Source: Dyella sp. RRB7 (GTDB lineage Bacteria; Pseudomonadota; Gammaproteobacteria; Xanthomonadales; Rhodanobacteraceae). Taken from it: 64,000 bases of DNA. The stretch lies in contig NZ_JAKWJS010000006.1 in NCBI RefSeq assembly GCF_022761115.1, positions 1 to 64,000 on the forward strand. The letters are read 5' to 3'. How positions within the stretch are numbered: position 1 is the first letter of the stretch; each line of letters begins with the position of its first letter. The position numbers and the translations under genes were made by a program. The notes under the pieces are model-generated. The model was not told where the DNA came from. It did not search any database and was given only the letters and a program-made list of their open reading frames with translations. This document shows, in pieces, positions 47,556 to 57,400 of this stretch.

Positions 47556-48045
47556 AGATATGCAGGAACCCTGGAGATAGACGCCCGGCTGACCGCAGGC
47601 CGACACTCGGCGTGCGTCCGCCGCTGTTCGATCGGCACCTGCAGCCAGTCTCGTGGGCCATGGCCGCGCACGCCGGGGCGGATGCAAGTGGCACCCCGCG
47701 CGTGTCCCAATAGCTGAACTCCCGGTGCCGGCGACCAAGTCGAAAATTTCACCTGTGACAAGGCACGATCGGGAAATCGCACTATCAATCCTTTCATTGT
47801 AACGCAGCCACCTTGGCGCAACCCGACCGGGGCCTGCATTCGCTTTTTCGCGATTCCATCGGGCGCCAACCTCGAGGCGCGGCAAAGCGTCGCATGGCGC
47901 GTTGAATATCGACTTTGGTCCAGTGCCATCGCAGCGGAGCGACTCGACCGTGTCGCGGAGCTGCAAAATGGCGCAAACGCTGTCGCGGTCGGGGCATCCG
48001 TCCGACGATCAAGGCAGCACCCTTCCGTAGCCGCGAGATCTCTCC
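47556..48045. promoter_or_regulatory. Divergent promoter region acnD / prpD
   Basis: 490 bp between divergent acnD and prpD, no supported gene. It contains CAAT-CCTTTC-ATTG (47786-47799), a short inverted repeat loosely like the TTGATC palindromes near prpB. The match is weak and I only note it. Confidence 0.4.
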
Positions 48046-49497
48046 ATGAGTGTGCATGACATCCGCTCCGCCAAGCGTCCCGATCCCGACCAGCCGATGG
48101 TCGACATCGCCAACTACGTCGTCGACTACAAGATCGACTCCACCGAGGCGTATGACACCGCGCGCTACATGCTGCTGGACTCGCTGGGCACGGCGATGCT
48201 TGCCATGAAGTTCCCGGAGTGCGTCAAGCACCTCGGCCCGGTCGTGCCGGGTGCCACGCTGCCGGGCGGCGCCCGCGTGCCAGGCACCAGCCATGAACTG
48301 GACCCGGTACAGGCTGCTTTCGCCATCGGCACCCAGATCCGCTGGCTGGACTTCAACGACACCTGGCTGGCCGCCGAGTGGGGCCACCCCTCGGACAACC
48401 TCGGCAGCATCCTGGCCGTGGCCGACTACCTCAGCCGCCAGGCCGAGCGCGAAGGCGGCCAGCCGCTGACCGTGCGCGACGTGCTCGGCTACGCCATCAA
48501 GGCCCATGAGATCCAGGGCTGCTATGCGCTGAAAAACAGCTTCAACCGTGTCGGCCAGGACCACGTGATCCTGGTGCGCCTGGCCTCCACGGCGGTCGTC
48601 ACCGCCATGCTGGGTGGCAACAAGGAGCAGATCATCACGGCCGTCTCGCACAGCTGGATCGACAACGGCGCCCTGCGCACCTACCGCCATGCCCCCAATA
48701 CCGGCCCGCGCAAGAGCTGGGCGGCCGGCGACGCCTGCCGCCGTGCGGTCACCCACGCCATCAATGCGGTCTATCGCGGGGTGGTGGGCTACCCGTCGGC
48801 GCTCAGCGCCAAGACCTGGGGCTATTACGACGTGGCCTTCAAGGGCAACGCGTTCGAGTTCGAACGCCCGTTTGGCAGCTACGTGATGGAAAACGTGCTG
48901 TTCAAGATCAGTTTCCCGGCCGAATTCCACGCCCAGACCGCGGTGGAGTGCGCCATGCGGCTGCATGGTCAGGTCGCCGGCAAGATCGACCAGATCGAGA
49001 AGGTGGTGATCGAGACCCAGGAGGCGGGCGCCCGCATCATCGACAAGACCGGTCCGCTGGCCAACTACGCCGACCGCGACCATTGCATCCAGTACATGGT
49101 GGCGGTGCCCCTGATCTTCGGCCGCCTGACCGCCGACGACTACAACGACGATGTGGCCGCCGATCCGCGCATCGATGCCCTGCGCGACAAGATGGTGGTC
49201 AGCGAGAACCCGCAGTTCACCAAGGACTATTTCGACCCCGGGAAGCGCTATATCGGCAATGCGGTCCAGGTCTTCTTCAAGGACGGCACCAGCACGGAAA
49301 AGGTGTCCGTGGACTACCCGATCGGCCACCGCAAGCGCCGTGCCGAGGGCATCCCGGTGCTCCTGAAGAAGTTCGAGGGGGCCCTGCGCGGCCACTTGCC
49401 AGCCCATCGGGTCAAGGCCATTCTGGAAGCCACGGCGGACCCGGCCAAGCTGGACGCCATGCCCGTTCAGGAATTCCTGGGTTTCTTCACGCTGTAA
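48046..49497 (+). CDS. prpD: 2-methylcitrate dehydratase, PrpD/MmgE type
   Basis: 483 residues. Cluster-free dehydratase of the MmgE/PrpD family doing the same overall step as AcnD plus PrpF. Family stretches: YDTARYMLLDSLGTAMLAM, LDFNDTWLAAEWGHPSDNLG and HSWIDNGALRTYRHAPNTGPRKSWAAGDA. Complete, with the usual length. It is divergent from acnD, so the two dehydratase routes are transcribed separately. Confidence 0.94.
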   Translation: MSVHDIRSAKRPDPDQPMVDIANYVVDYKIDSTEAYDTARYMLLDSLGTAMLAMKFPECVKHLGPVVPGATLPGGARVPGTSHELDPVQAAFAIGTQIRWLDFNDTWLAAEWGHPSDNLGSILAVADYLSRQAEREGGQPLTVRDVLGYAIKAHEIQGCYALKNSFNRVGQDHVILVRLASTAVVTAMLGGNKEQIITAVSHSWIDNGALRTYRHAPNTGPRKSWAAGDACRRAVTHAINAVYRGVVGYPSALSAKTWGYYDVAFKGNAFEFERPFGSYVMENVLFKISFPAEFHAQTAVECAMRLHGQVAGKIDQIEKVVIETQEAGARIIDKTGPLANYADRDHCIQYMVAVPLIFGRLTADDYNDDVAADPRIDALRDKMVVSENPQFTKDYFDPGKRYIGNAVQVFFKDGTSTEKVSVDYPIGHRKRRAEGIPVLLKKFEGALRGHLPAHRVKAILEATADPAKLDAMPVQEFLGFFTL

Positions 49498-49538
49498 AGA
49501 CGGCGTGACGTGAAAATGAACGGGCGTTTGGGGTCGAT

Positions 49539-49565
49539 TTGCATTTGTTTAACTTTTGCTAAGCT
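49539..49565 (+). promoter_or_regulatory. Probable promoter of the first OmpA gene
   Basis: TTGCAT at 49539-49544 and an extended -10 TGCTAAGCT at 49557-49565. The stretch TTAAC-TTTTGCTA recurs before the second copy (TTAACGGTTTTGCTACACT). It leaves a leader of about 140 bases. Confidence 0.5.
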
Positions 49566-49708
49566 ACTCCGCGCCCGTTTCGGGTAAATAAGCACCACGA
49601 TTCAAAAAAGTCATGTCCGAGGGTTCGAGAGGAAGTTTGAGTCCACGGCTGATGCAATTCCCGTCTGGGGTGAACGGACGCGTACACCAATAAACGAGGA
49701 GACACCTA

Positions 49709-50821
49709 ATGAAACGTAAGGGCTTGTACATCCTGATTGCCCTCGCCCTGGGCGGCGCCGGCGCCGTTCACGCGCAGGACAATACTTCTACTGCAACGCC
49801 GACCAGCACAACGCCGAGCTATGACGGTCGTTGGTACATCGCCCCGACCGTGGGTGGGTATTACAACGACTCCGACCGCCACACCAACAGCACGCAGTTC
49901 TATTACGGGCTGGGTTTTGGCCGCTTCTTCTCGCCGAACTTCTCGCTGGACTTCTTCGCGGATCGCACGAAGCGCACCGTGGATACGTCAGCAGGTGGCG
50001 GCCGCTGGTCGAACAACAACTACGGCGTGGCAGCCCGCTATTACTTCCTCGACTGGACGGCATGGCGCCCGTACCTGTTGGGCGCGGTGATGGGCAGCCA
50101 GCACCACAACAGTTTTGACAACGGTTGGGATCCGGCCGCCGAAGTGGGCGTCGGTCTTTCCAAGACCATCACCGACAGTTCCGACTTCCGCGTGGAAGGT
50201 GGCTATCGCTACGACTGGGACGACAAGACCCAGCCCAACAAGAACGGTTACGGCGACTGGTTCCTGGGTGTCAGCATCGTGTCTCGCTTCGGCGAGCCCG
50301 CCGCTGCGCCGGTGGTAGCACCGCCGCCGCCGCCGCCGCCGGATTGCTCCAAGCAGTTCCGCAACGGCGTGAACCTGTGCGACAACAAGTGCCCGGATCT
50401 GCCGGAAGGCACGATCGTTGGCCCGGATGGTTGCCCGCAGAAGGTCGTGATCGACCTGCGTGGTGTCAACTTCAAGTTCGACCGTCCGAAGAAGGGCGAG
50501 AAGGACATCGCCAAGTCGCTGGCCGAGCCGAGCAAGGATTCGCTGGCCATCCTCGACCAGGCTGTCGACACCCTGCAGCGTTATCCGCAGGTGCATGTCA
50601 CCGTGGCGGGTTACACCGACGGTGTCGGTACCGCGGAATACAACCAGGGTCTGTCGGAGCGTCGTGCGAAGATCGTGTACGACTACCTGACCGCTCACGG
50701 TATCGATGCCAGCCGCCTGGAAGGTCCGATCGGTCATGGCAAGAACGACCCGATCGATACCAACGACACGGAAGCCGGTCGCGCACGCAACCGTCGTACG
50801 GAGCTGCAGGTTCAGCAGTAA
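49709..50821 (+). CDS. OmpA-family outer-membrane protein, copy 1
   Basis: 370 residues. Signal peptide 1-23 (LYILIALALGGAGAVHA). An eight-stranded-barrel-like N-terminal half with YDGRWYIAPTVGGYYND and EVGVGLSKTI, a Pro-rich hinge (eight prolines near residue 212), a cysteine-containing insert CSKQFRNGVNLCDNKCPDLPEGTIVGPDGC, and a C-terminal OmpA peptidoglycan-binding domain (TVAGYTDGVGTAEYNQGLSERRAKIV, RRTEL). Anchors the outer membrane to the cell wall. About 80 percent alike by eye to the copy at 51178; flanked by its own promoter and terminator. Confidence 0.92.
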   Translation: MKRKGLYILIALALGGAGAVHAQDNTSTATPTSTTPSYDGRWYIAPTVGGYYNDSDRHTNSTQFYYGLGFGRFFSPNFSLDFFADRTKRTVDTSAGGGRWSNNNYGVAARYYFLDWTAWRPYLLGAVMGSQHHNSFDNGWDPAAEVGVGLSKTITDSSDFRVEGGYRYDWDDKTQPNKNGYGDWFLGVSIVSRFGEPAAAPVVAPPPPPPPDCSKQFRNGVNLCDNKCPDLPEGTIVGPDGCPQKVVIDLRGVNFKFDRPKKGEKDIAKSLAEPSKDSLAILDQAVDTLQRYPQVHVTVAGYTDGVGTAEYNQGLSERRAKIVYDYLTAHGIDASRLEGPIGHGKNDPIDTNDTEAGRARNRRTELQVQQ

Positions 50822-50842
50822 CCGAACCCACAGCGAAGAACA

Positions 50843-50876
50843 GAAAAGCCCGGCCTTTGCCGGGCTTTTCTTTTTT
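50843..50876 (+). terminator. Intrinsic terminator after OmpA copy 1
   Basis: 12-bp stem GAAAAGCCCGGC with its complement, CTTT loop and six T. Confidence 0.9.
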
Positions 50877-51009
50877 GGCTCTGCATTTCGTGCAGATAGC
50901 AAGCGATGATGCGTGGACAGATTGTCGCAGTTGTTTGCTTGATGTTGGCTCTTGCACTGCTTGCCTGAACCACAGTTCACCAGAGCCGTCTCTCAAAGCG
51001 TGCGATGCG

Positions 51010-51029
51010 CTTAACGGTTTTGCTACACT
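51010..51029 (+). promoter_or_regulatory. Probable promoter of the second OmpA gene
   Basis: Extended -10 TGCTACACT at 51021-51029 within the conserved TTAAC...TTTTGCTA stretch seen before copy 1. No clear -35 hexamer. Confidence 0.45.
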
Positions 51030-51177
51030 TCGCCGCGCTTGCGGTCTTGTGACATTTTCGTGATGGGACGCAAAGCTAAGGGATGGCTTAAATCCCTGGA
51101 TGTAGAAGTCAGTTTTGACGCGCGATTTCCGTCTGGGGTGGAACGGACGCGAATACCAATAACTAAGGAGACACCTG

Positions 51178-52284
51178 ATGAATCGTAAGGGCTTGTACTT
51201 CCTGATTGCCCTGGCCCTGGGCGGCGTAGGTGCCGTTCACGCGCAAGACAACACTGCCGGTGCGACGACCACGCCGAGCTACGACGGCCGCTGGTACATC
51301 GCTCCGACCGTGGGCGGCTACTACAACGATACCGATCGCAACACCAACAGCCGCCAGTTCTACTATGGCCTCGGCTTTGGCAAGTTCATCAATTCGTATA
51401 CCTCCATCGACCTGTTCGTCGACCGCACCAAGCGTGACGTCGACAACTCGCTGGGCGGTGGTCGTTGGGCGAACAACAACTACGGCGTTGCTGCTCGCTT
51501 CTACTACGGTGAGTGGACCGCATGGCGTCCGTACGCCCTCGTCGGCGTGATCGGCAGCTACCATCAGAACGCCAGCGATCGCGGCTGGTCGCCGGCGGCT
51601 GAGCTGGGCGCGGGCATCTCCAAGACCGTCACCGACAGCACCGACGTGCGCGTCGAGGCCGGCTACCGTTACGACTGGGACGACAAGACCCAGCCGAGCA
51701 AGAACGGTTACGGCGACTGGTTCCTGGGCTTCAGCATCGTGTCGCGCTTCGGCGAGCCGGCTGCTGCTCCGGCTCCGGTGGCTGCGCCGGTCGCGGCTGC
51801 TCCGGACTGCTCCAAGCAGTTCCGCAACGGCGTGAACCTGTGTGACAACAAGTGCCCGGATCTGCCGGAAGGCACGATCGTTGGTCCGGACGGCTGCCCG
51901 CAGAAGGTCGTGATCGACCTGCGCGGCGTCAACTTCAAGTTCGACCGCCCGAAGAAGGGCGAGACGGACATCAAGAAGGCGCTGGCTGAGCCGACCGCTG
52001 ACTCGGTCGCCATCCTGGATCAGGCTGTCGACACCCTGCAGCGTTACCCGCAGGTCCATGTCACCGTCGCTGGCTACACCGACTCGGTGGGCAAGGACGC
52101 GTACAACCAGGATCTGTCGGAGCGTCGCGCGAAGATCGTGTACAACTACCTGACCGCTCACGGCATCGCCGCCAGCCGTCTGGAAGGTCCGATCGGTCAC
52201 GGCAAGAACGACCCGATCGACAGCAACGACACGGATGCTGGCCGCGCCCGCAACCGTCGCACGGAGCTGCAGGTCCAGCAGTAA
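51178..52284 (+). CDS. OmpA-family outer-membrane protein, copy 2
   Basis: 368 residues, same architecture as copy 1: signal peptide (LYFLIALALGGVGAVHA), barrel half, Ala/Pro hinge (PAPVAAPVAAAP instead of the proline run), the same four-cysteine insert, and the OmpA domain (TVAGYTDSVGKDAYNQDLSERRAKIV). The barrel and hinge differ more than the C-terminal domain, which suggests either stronger constraint or gene conversion there. Start ATG after AAGGAGACACCTG. Confidence 0.92.
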   Translation: MNRKGLYFLIALALGGVGAVHAQDNTAGATTTPSYDGRWYIAPTVGGYYNDTDRNTNSRQFYYGLGFGKFINSYTSIDLFVDRTKRDVDNSLGGGRWANNNYGVAARFYYGEWTAWRPYALVGVIGSYHQNASDRGWSPAAELGAGISKTVTDSTDVRVEAGYRYDWDDKTQPSKNGYGDWFLGFSIVSRFGEPAAAPAPVAAPVAAAPDCSKQFRNGVNLCDNKCPDLPEGTIVGPDGCPQKVVIDLRGVNFKFDRPKKGETDIKKALAEPTADSVAILDQAVDTLQRYPQVHVTVAGYTDSVGKDAYNQDLSERRAKIVYNYLTAHGIAASRLEGPIGHGKNDPIDSNDTDAGRARNRRTELQVQQ

Positions 52285-52305
52285 TCGGATCTGTCACGCA
52301 GTACT

Positions 52306-52337
52306 GAAAAGCCCGGCTTAAGCCGGGCTTTTCTTTT
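52306..52337 (+). terminator. Intrinsic terminator after OmpA copy 2
   Basis: Perfect 14-bp palindrome GAAAAGCCCGGCTT / AAGCCGGGCTTTTC then TTTT; same stem as after copy 1. Confidence 0.9.
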
Positions 52338-52399
52338 GGCGCATGGAGTGGCCGATCGCCTACCATGACGCCGTTGATACTTTCTCCGCCCGGTCGTTC

Positions 52400-53152
52400 A
52401 TGCGCTCAACCCGTCCCAACCCGTCAAACCGAGCCGCCGCTGCACCGCGCCACGGGTTGGCGCGCGTGCTCAGCAAGCTCGGCGTGTGTTCGCGCAGCCA
52501 AGCGGAAAAGGCCGTGCGCGAGGGCAGGGTAAGCGTCGATGGAAAAGTGGTGCTCGACCCGGAGCGCCCGACGGATGCGCAGCGACAACGCATTCTGCTC
52601 GACAACGAGCCTGTCGTGGTGGCGACACGTGTCTATATCGCGCTCAACAAGCCCAGGGGCATCGTCACCAGTGCCGCCGACGAGCGCGGTCGCGACACGG
52701 TCTATGATCTGTTGAAAGAGGCGGGGCTGCCCTGGCTTGGACCGGTCGGTCGGCTGGACAAGGCCAGCGAGGGCTTGCTGCTGTTGAGCAACGACAGCGT
52801 GTGGGCGGCGCGACTCACCGAGCCGAAGCACCATGTGGACAAGACCTATCACGTACAGGTCGATCGCATTCCCGATCAGGCGTTGCTGGATGCACTGGTG
52901 AATGGCGTGATGGAGCAGGGCGAGCGCCTGGCCGCGCGACGCGCCGTGCTGCTGCGCAGCGGCGAGAAGAACGCATGGTTGGAAATCGTGCTGGACGAAG
53001 GCCGCAACCGGCATATTCGCCGGCTGCTGGCGGCGCATGATGTCGCGGTGCTGCGCTTGATCCGCGTGGCGATCGGGCCGCTGGCGCTGGGTGAGCTGGC
53101 CAAGGGGCAGTGGCGGCATCTGAGCGCCGAGGAAGTGCGGGCGTTGGCCTAG
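52400..53152 (+). CDS. RsuA/RluB-family rRNA pseudouridine synthase
   Basis: 250 residues. An S4 RNA-binding domain at the start (RVLSKLGVCSRSQAEKAVREGRVSVDGK), then the catalytic domain with the Asp in VGRLDKASEGLLLLSND and the closing EGRNRHIRRLLA. Modifies a uridine in rRNA; which site cannot be told (RluB, RluE, RluF and RsuA share this layout). ATG at 52400 chosen to begin at the basic tail before the S4 domain. Confidence 0.88.
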   Translation: MRSTRPNPSNRAAAAPRHGLARVLSKLGVCSRSQAEKAVREGRVSVDGKVVLDPERPTDAQRQRILLDNEPVVVATRVYIALNKPRGIVTSAADERGRDTVYDLLKEAGLPWLGPVGRLDKASEGLLLLSNDSVWAARLTEPKHHVDKTYHVQVDRIPDQALLDALVNGVMEQGERLAARRAVLLRSGEKNAWLEIVLDEGRNRHIRRLLAAHDVAVLRLIRVAIGPLALGELAKGQWRHLSAEEVRALA

Positions 53153-53156
53153 CCCC

Positions 53157-53185
53157 GATCCCTCTCCCCGCAGGGGAGAGGGATC
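53157..53185. repeat. Intergenic hairpin CCTCTCCCC / GGGGAGAGG
   Basis: 13-bp perfect arms GATCCCTCTCCCC and complement with a GCA loop, between convergent genes. A partial relative (CCTCCCCACGGGGGAGAGG) lies at about 21669-21688. No T run; likely a dispersed repeat that may also act as transcript end. Confidence 0.6.
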
Positions 53186-53192
53186 ACCGCGA

Positions 53193-54386
53193 TCAGATCA
53201 CGCCGAGCTTCTTGCCGACCTTGGTGAACGCCGCAATCGCCTGGTCCAGTTGCTCGCGGGTGTGTGCCGCGCTCATCTGCGTGCGGATGCGTGCCTGGCC
53301 TTGCGGCACCACCGGGTAGAAGAAGCCGGTGACGTAGATGCCTTCGTCCAGCAATTGGGAGGCCATCGCCTGGGCTTTCTTGGCGTCGTAGATCATCACC
53401 GGCACGATAGGATGCACGCCGGGCTTGATGTCGAAGCCGGCTTTGCTCATCTGCTCGCGGAAGTAACGCGTGTTTTCCTTCACCTGGTCACGCAGGTCGC
53501 CGGCGGCGGCCAACATGTCGAACACCTTGATGCCGGCGGCTACCACGTGCGGCGGCAGCGAGTTGGAGAACAGATAGGGGCGCGAGCGCTGGCGCAGCAT
53601 CTCGATCACTTCGCGGTGACCGGTGGTGAAGCCGCCCAGCGCGCCACCGAGCGCCTTGCCCAGCGTGCCGGTGATGATGTCGATCTTGTCCAGTACGCCG
53701 CTGACTTCGGCCGAGCCGCGACCGGTGTCGCCGAGGAAGCCGGTGCAATGGCATTCGTCGATATGCACCAGGGCGTTGTACTTCCGCGCCAGCGCGGTGA
53801 TCTGGTCGAGCGGGGCGATGAAGCCGTCCATCGAGAACGCACCGTCGGTGGTGATCAGCTTGGTGCGCGCACCGGCCGCATCGGCCGCCTGCAATTGTTT
53901 TTCCAGATCGGCCATGTCGCAGTTGCCATAGCGGAAGCGCTTGGCCTTGCACAGGCGGATGCCGTCGATGATCGAGGCGTGGTTGAGCGCGTCGGAGATG
54001 ATCGCGTCCTCCTCGCCCAGCAGCGGCTCGAACAGGCCGCCGTTGGCATCGAAGCAGGCGGCGTAGAGGATGGTGTCCTCGGTGCCGAAGAATTCGGCGA
54101 TCTTCTTTTCCAGCTGCTTGTGCAGGTCCTGGGTGCCGCAGATGAAGCGCACCGAGGCCATGCCGAAGCCGTGGCTGTCCAGCGCGTCCTTGGCGGCCTG
54201 GATCACCTCGGGGTGGTCGGCCAGCCCCAGGTAGTTGTTGGCGCAGAAGTTGAGCACTTCCTTGCCGCTGTCCAGGCGGATCTTCGCCGACTGCGGCGAG
54301 ACAATGATGCGCTCGGCCTTGAACAGGCCTTGCTCACGGATCGATTCGAGTTCGTTGGCGTAGCGCGACTGGCCGGGGTAGCTCAT
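53193..54386 (-). CDS. kbl: Glycine C-acetyltransferase (2-amino-3-ketobutyrate CoA ligase)
   Basis: 397 residues. Splits 2-amino-3-ketobutyrate with CoA into glycine and acetyl-CoA, the second step of threonine degradation. PLP-binding lysine in [15 protein letters not shown]; other alpha-oxoamine-synthase features are [31 protein letters not shown] and SNSLPP. ATG at 54386 chosen (MSYPGQ); an upstream ATG adds seven residues. On the same strand as tdh, with the DUF748 gene between. Confidence 0.95.
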   Translation of the reverse strand: MSYPGQSRYANELESIREQGLFKAERIIVSPQSAKIRLDSGKEVLNFCANNYLGLADHPEVIQAAKDALDSHGFGMASVRFICGTQDLHKQLEKKIAEFFGTEDTILYAACFDANGGLFEPLLGEEDAIISDALNHASIIDGIRLCKAKRFRYGNCDMADLEKQLQAADAAGARTKLITTDGAFSMDGFIAPLDQITALARKYNALVHIDECHCTGFLGDTGRGSAEVSGVLDKIDIITGTLGKALGGALGGFTTGHREVIEMLRQRSRPYLFSNSLPPHVVAAGIKVFDMLAAAGDLRDQVKENTRYFREQMSKAGFDIKPGVHPIVPVMIYDAKKAQAMASQLLDEGIYVTGFFYPVVPQGQARIRTQMSAAHTREQLDQAIAAFTKVGKKLGVI

Positions 54387-54455
54387 GGGGACATCCAAGC
54401 GGGGCAAAGAAGCTATTTTGATCCCTTGCGGCCATGCTGTGAAGGAAGCGCGGCC

Positions 54456-57400
54456 CTAGCCCTGGTGCAGGCCAAACTCTACCCGCGTGGTCGCGCCCTT
54501 GTCGTCGATGCCATCGGCGTTGAGCTTGGGGTCCTTCAGCGAGACGCGCTTGTCGTCCAGCTTGCCCTTGAACCAGGCCTGCACCGCCGCGGCCCGGCGT
54601 TCGGCCAGCTCATGCATGGCCTTGTCGTCCACCGCGACGTTGGTTTCCATCAGGCTGCGCATTTCGTCGGGTTCCAGCGATTTCTTCAGGCCGATGATGT
54701 TTTTCGGCTTGTTCTTGAAATCGTCGTCCTTGTACGCGCGCTTGAGGTAGGTCTCGTACTCGTCGGGCGTCACGTTTACCGCGGCCAGCGCCGCGTCGGA
54801 CGTGTCGGTGTTCTTGCCGGACTGATCCAGCGCCTTCTGGCGGCGGACCATGGTATCGACCGTGAACTTGCGCAGCCCATCCTCGTCCTTGGACGGGTCC
54901 ACGCGCCCGATGATGTCCAGGTTCAGCGTCGTCTTCTGGTTGAGCATGGCCACGATCTTGCCGAGCCGTTCCTGTGCCTGGGCATTGAGCACGTCCGAGC
55001 CCGGGTCGAACTCCACGTAGCCCAGGTCTTCGTGGTTGCCGCCGCCGAATGCCGCGCCAAGCAGCCGGAATGGCGCGGTGGCGGCCTTGGCGATCAGGTT
55101 GCCGATGGCGCGCCAGATCAGCCCGCCCATGCTGAATTGCGGATCGTCCAGCGAGCCGGAAACCGGCACGTCGACGTCGATGTTGCCCTGCGTGTCCTTC
55201 AGCAATGCCACCGCCAGCTTCACCGGCAGGTGCTTGATGCCCGGGCTCTCGTCGCGATCGCCGAAGGTCAACTGGGTGATGAAGATATGGTTGTCCGCGT
55301 TGAGCTTGCGCTGGTCCAGCATGTAATGGACATCCACGGTCAGCTTGCCGGCGGTGATCGGATAGCCGGTATAGCGGGTGGAGTAGGCGGTAAGGCGGGT
55401 CAGCTCCACCTCGTTCGCCTTGCCCTTGATGTCCAGGAAGGCCACCGGCTGCAGCGGGTTGATGGTGCCGTCGATGTCCACCGGCGAGTTGTCGTCCAGC
55501 GCCGCCTGCACCGAGAGGTCGGCGGGCGGATCGCCGGGCGTGGTGCCAAAGGCGCCGATCTTGCCGGTGAGCTTGGTGAGATTGGCGGTGTAGTTGGGCT
55601 TGATGAAATTGTCGGTGTAGTTGAGCTGGCCATTGACCAGGGTGATGCCGCCCAGGTGGATATCGGCGGCCGGTGCGCTCGGCGCCGCAGGAACGGAGGC
55701 GGTGGTGGTCGTGCCGGAAGTCTGCGGCTTGGGTGCTGCGGTCGCCGCCGGCGAGGTGGTATCGGCGCGCGTCACCGAGACGGGGGCCTCTTCCGGTTTG
55801 GCGACCACGTCGGAGAGGTTCAGCTTGCCGTCCGCGTTGACGATCATGCGCGCGTAGAACGAGCTGAGCACCAGGCCGCCGATGCGCACGCGGGGCGTGC
55901 CGGTGCCGTAGTCGACGTTGACGTTGGAGCCACTGAGCGTGCGCCAGCGCAGGAAGTCGTCGCCGGTGAGCTTGTCCTGCACCCGCACCTGCTCGAGTGC
56001 CACATTGCCCCGATAGTTCAACTTGGGCTCCGCGCCGCGGCCGTCGTAATGCAGCTTGCCGTTGCTGCTGATGCGCGCGCTGGAAAGCGTGACGTTCAGC
56101 GGGACGCTGATGTACGACTCGAACGGCGAGATATCCAACTGCTTGGTGGCCAGCTGGATATCGGCCACGGCCGGCACGGGTTGCAGCTTGCCCGAGGCGC
56201 TGAAGCTGCCCTTGCCGGCGCTGCCTTCGAGTTCCAGTGCGCGCGGTTCGTTGAGTTTGTCGCTCAGGTTGTCCATGCCGCCCTTGAGCGACTGCACGCG
56301 GATCTTTACCGGCTTGCCACCTGCGGCCTGGTCGGTGAAATCGATCGCGCCGTTGTCGAAGCCGATATGGTCCACGCTCCAATGCCACGGCGGACCCGTA
56401 TCGGCCACCGCCGCCTTGTGGGCAGGGTGCTTGGCGGCAAACAGCTCCAGCAGGGTGATGCGCTTGCGGGGATCGCGAAGCACGTCGAGGGCCAGGCCAT
56501 CGGCCATGACGGTGCCGAGCGCGGCCTGGCGACTGGCCAGGTCGATCAGCTTGATCTCGATGTCCAGCTTGTTCCAGGCCACCGGTGCGTTGTGACCCTT
56601 GGACTGGGGCTCGAGCGCGAAGTCGGTGATGGTGTTGTGCGCATCGGCGAGGTGGACGTTCACCGCCTTGCCCCAGTCAAGTTCCAGCTGGCCATCGGCA
56701 TCGAGCTTGCCCTTGCTGATGCGCGCTGCCAGGCCCTGATAGGCGATGGCCTGCAGCGGCTGCATGTCCACCTGCTTGAGGCCCAGCGATGCGATCAGTT
56801 TCGATGCGGCCAGGTCCAGCGTTCCCTTGGCCGAGATGTCGCCGCCAAACAGCTGTCCCGCCAGGTCCAGCTTGGCGGGCGGTGCCGCCAGCATGCTCAG
56901 GCCCTGCAGGCTGCCGTGCAGGCTGGTAAGGTCGAGCTTGTCCTGGGTGGGGTTGGTGTAATGCACCGCATTGCCGTCGAGCAGCAGCGCGGCGATGCGC
57001 AGGTCCATCGGTGGCGCTTTCTTGTCGGCATCCGCAGGCGTGGGCGAGGATGTCAGCGTGTCGAAGTTGCTGTGCCCCTGTGCGTCCAGCGTGTAGAAAA
57101 GCTCCATCCGTTCGAGCTTGACCGTTCCCAGCTGATAGCGGGAGACCAGCGGCTGCACGTCGATCAGCTGCGCCTGGGCACGTCCCAGCGAAAGTATGGG
57201 CTGGTCGTGGCTGCTGTTGAGCACGAAGTCATCCAGTTGCAGGTTGCCGGTGAGTTGCAGCTGCGGCGTCGGCTTGACTTGTACGAAATGCAGGTCCAGG
57301 GTGCCGCTGAGCAGGCCCTTGGGAATGGCGACGGGCAAGGTGGTCGGGGCGTAACCCATGTAGCGCGACAGGTCCATATGGTCGAGCGTGAAGCTGACGG

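Noticed and set aside
44910-47717. A 935-codon open frame antisense to acnD
   Set aside because: Shadow of acnD with no motif or start signal.
52985-53192. Rho-independent terminator after the pseudouridine synthase
   Set aside because: The hairpin at 53157-53185 has no T run on either strand, so I list it as a repeat.
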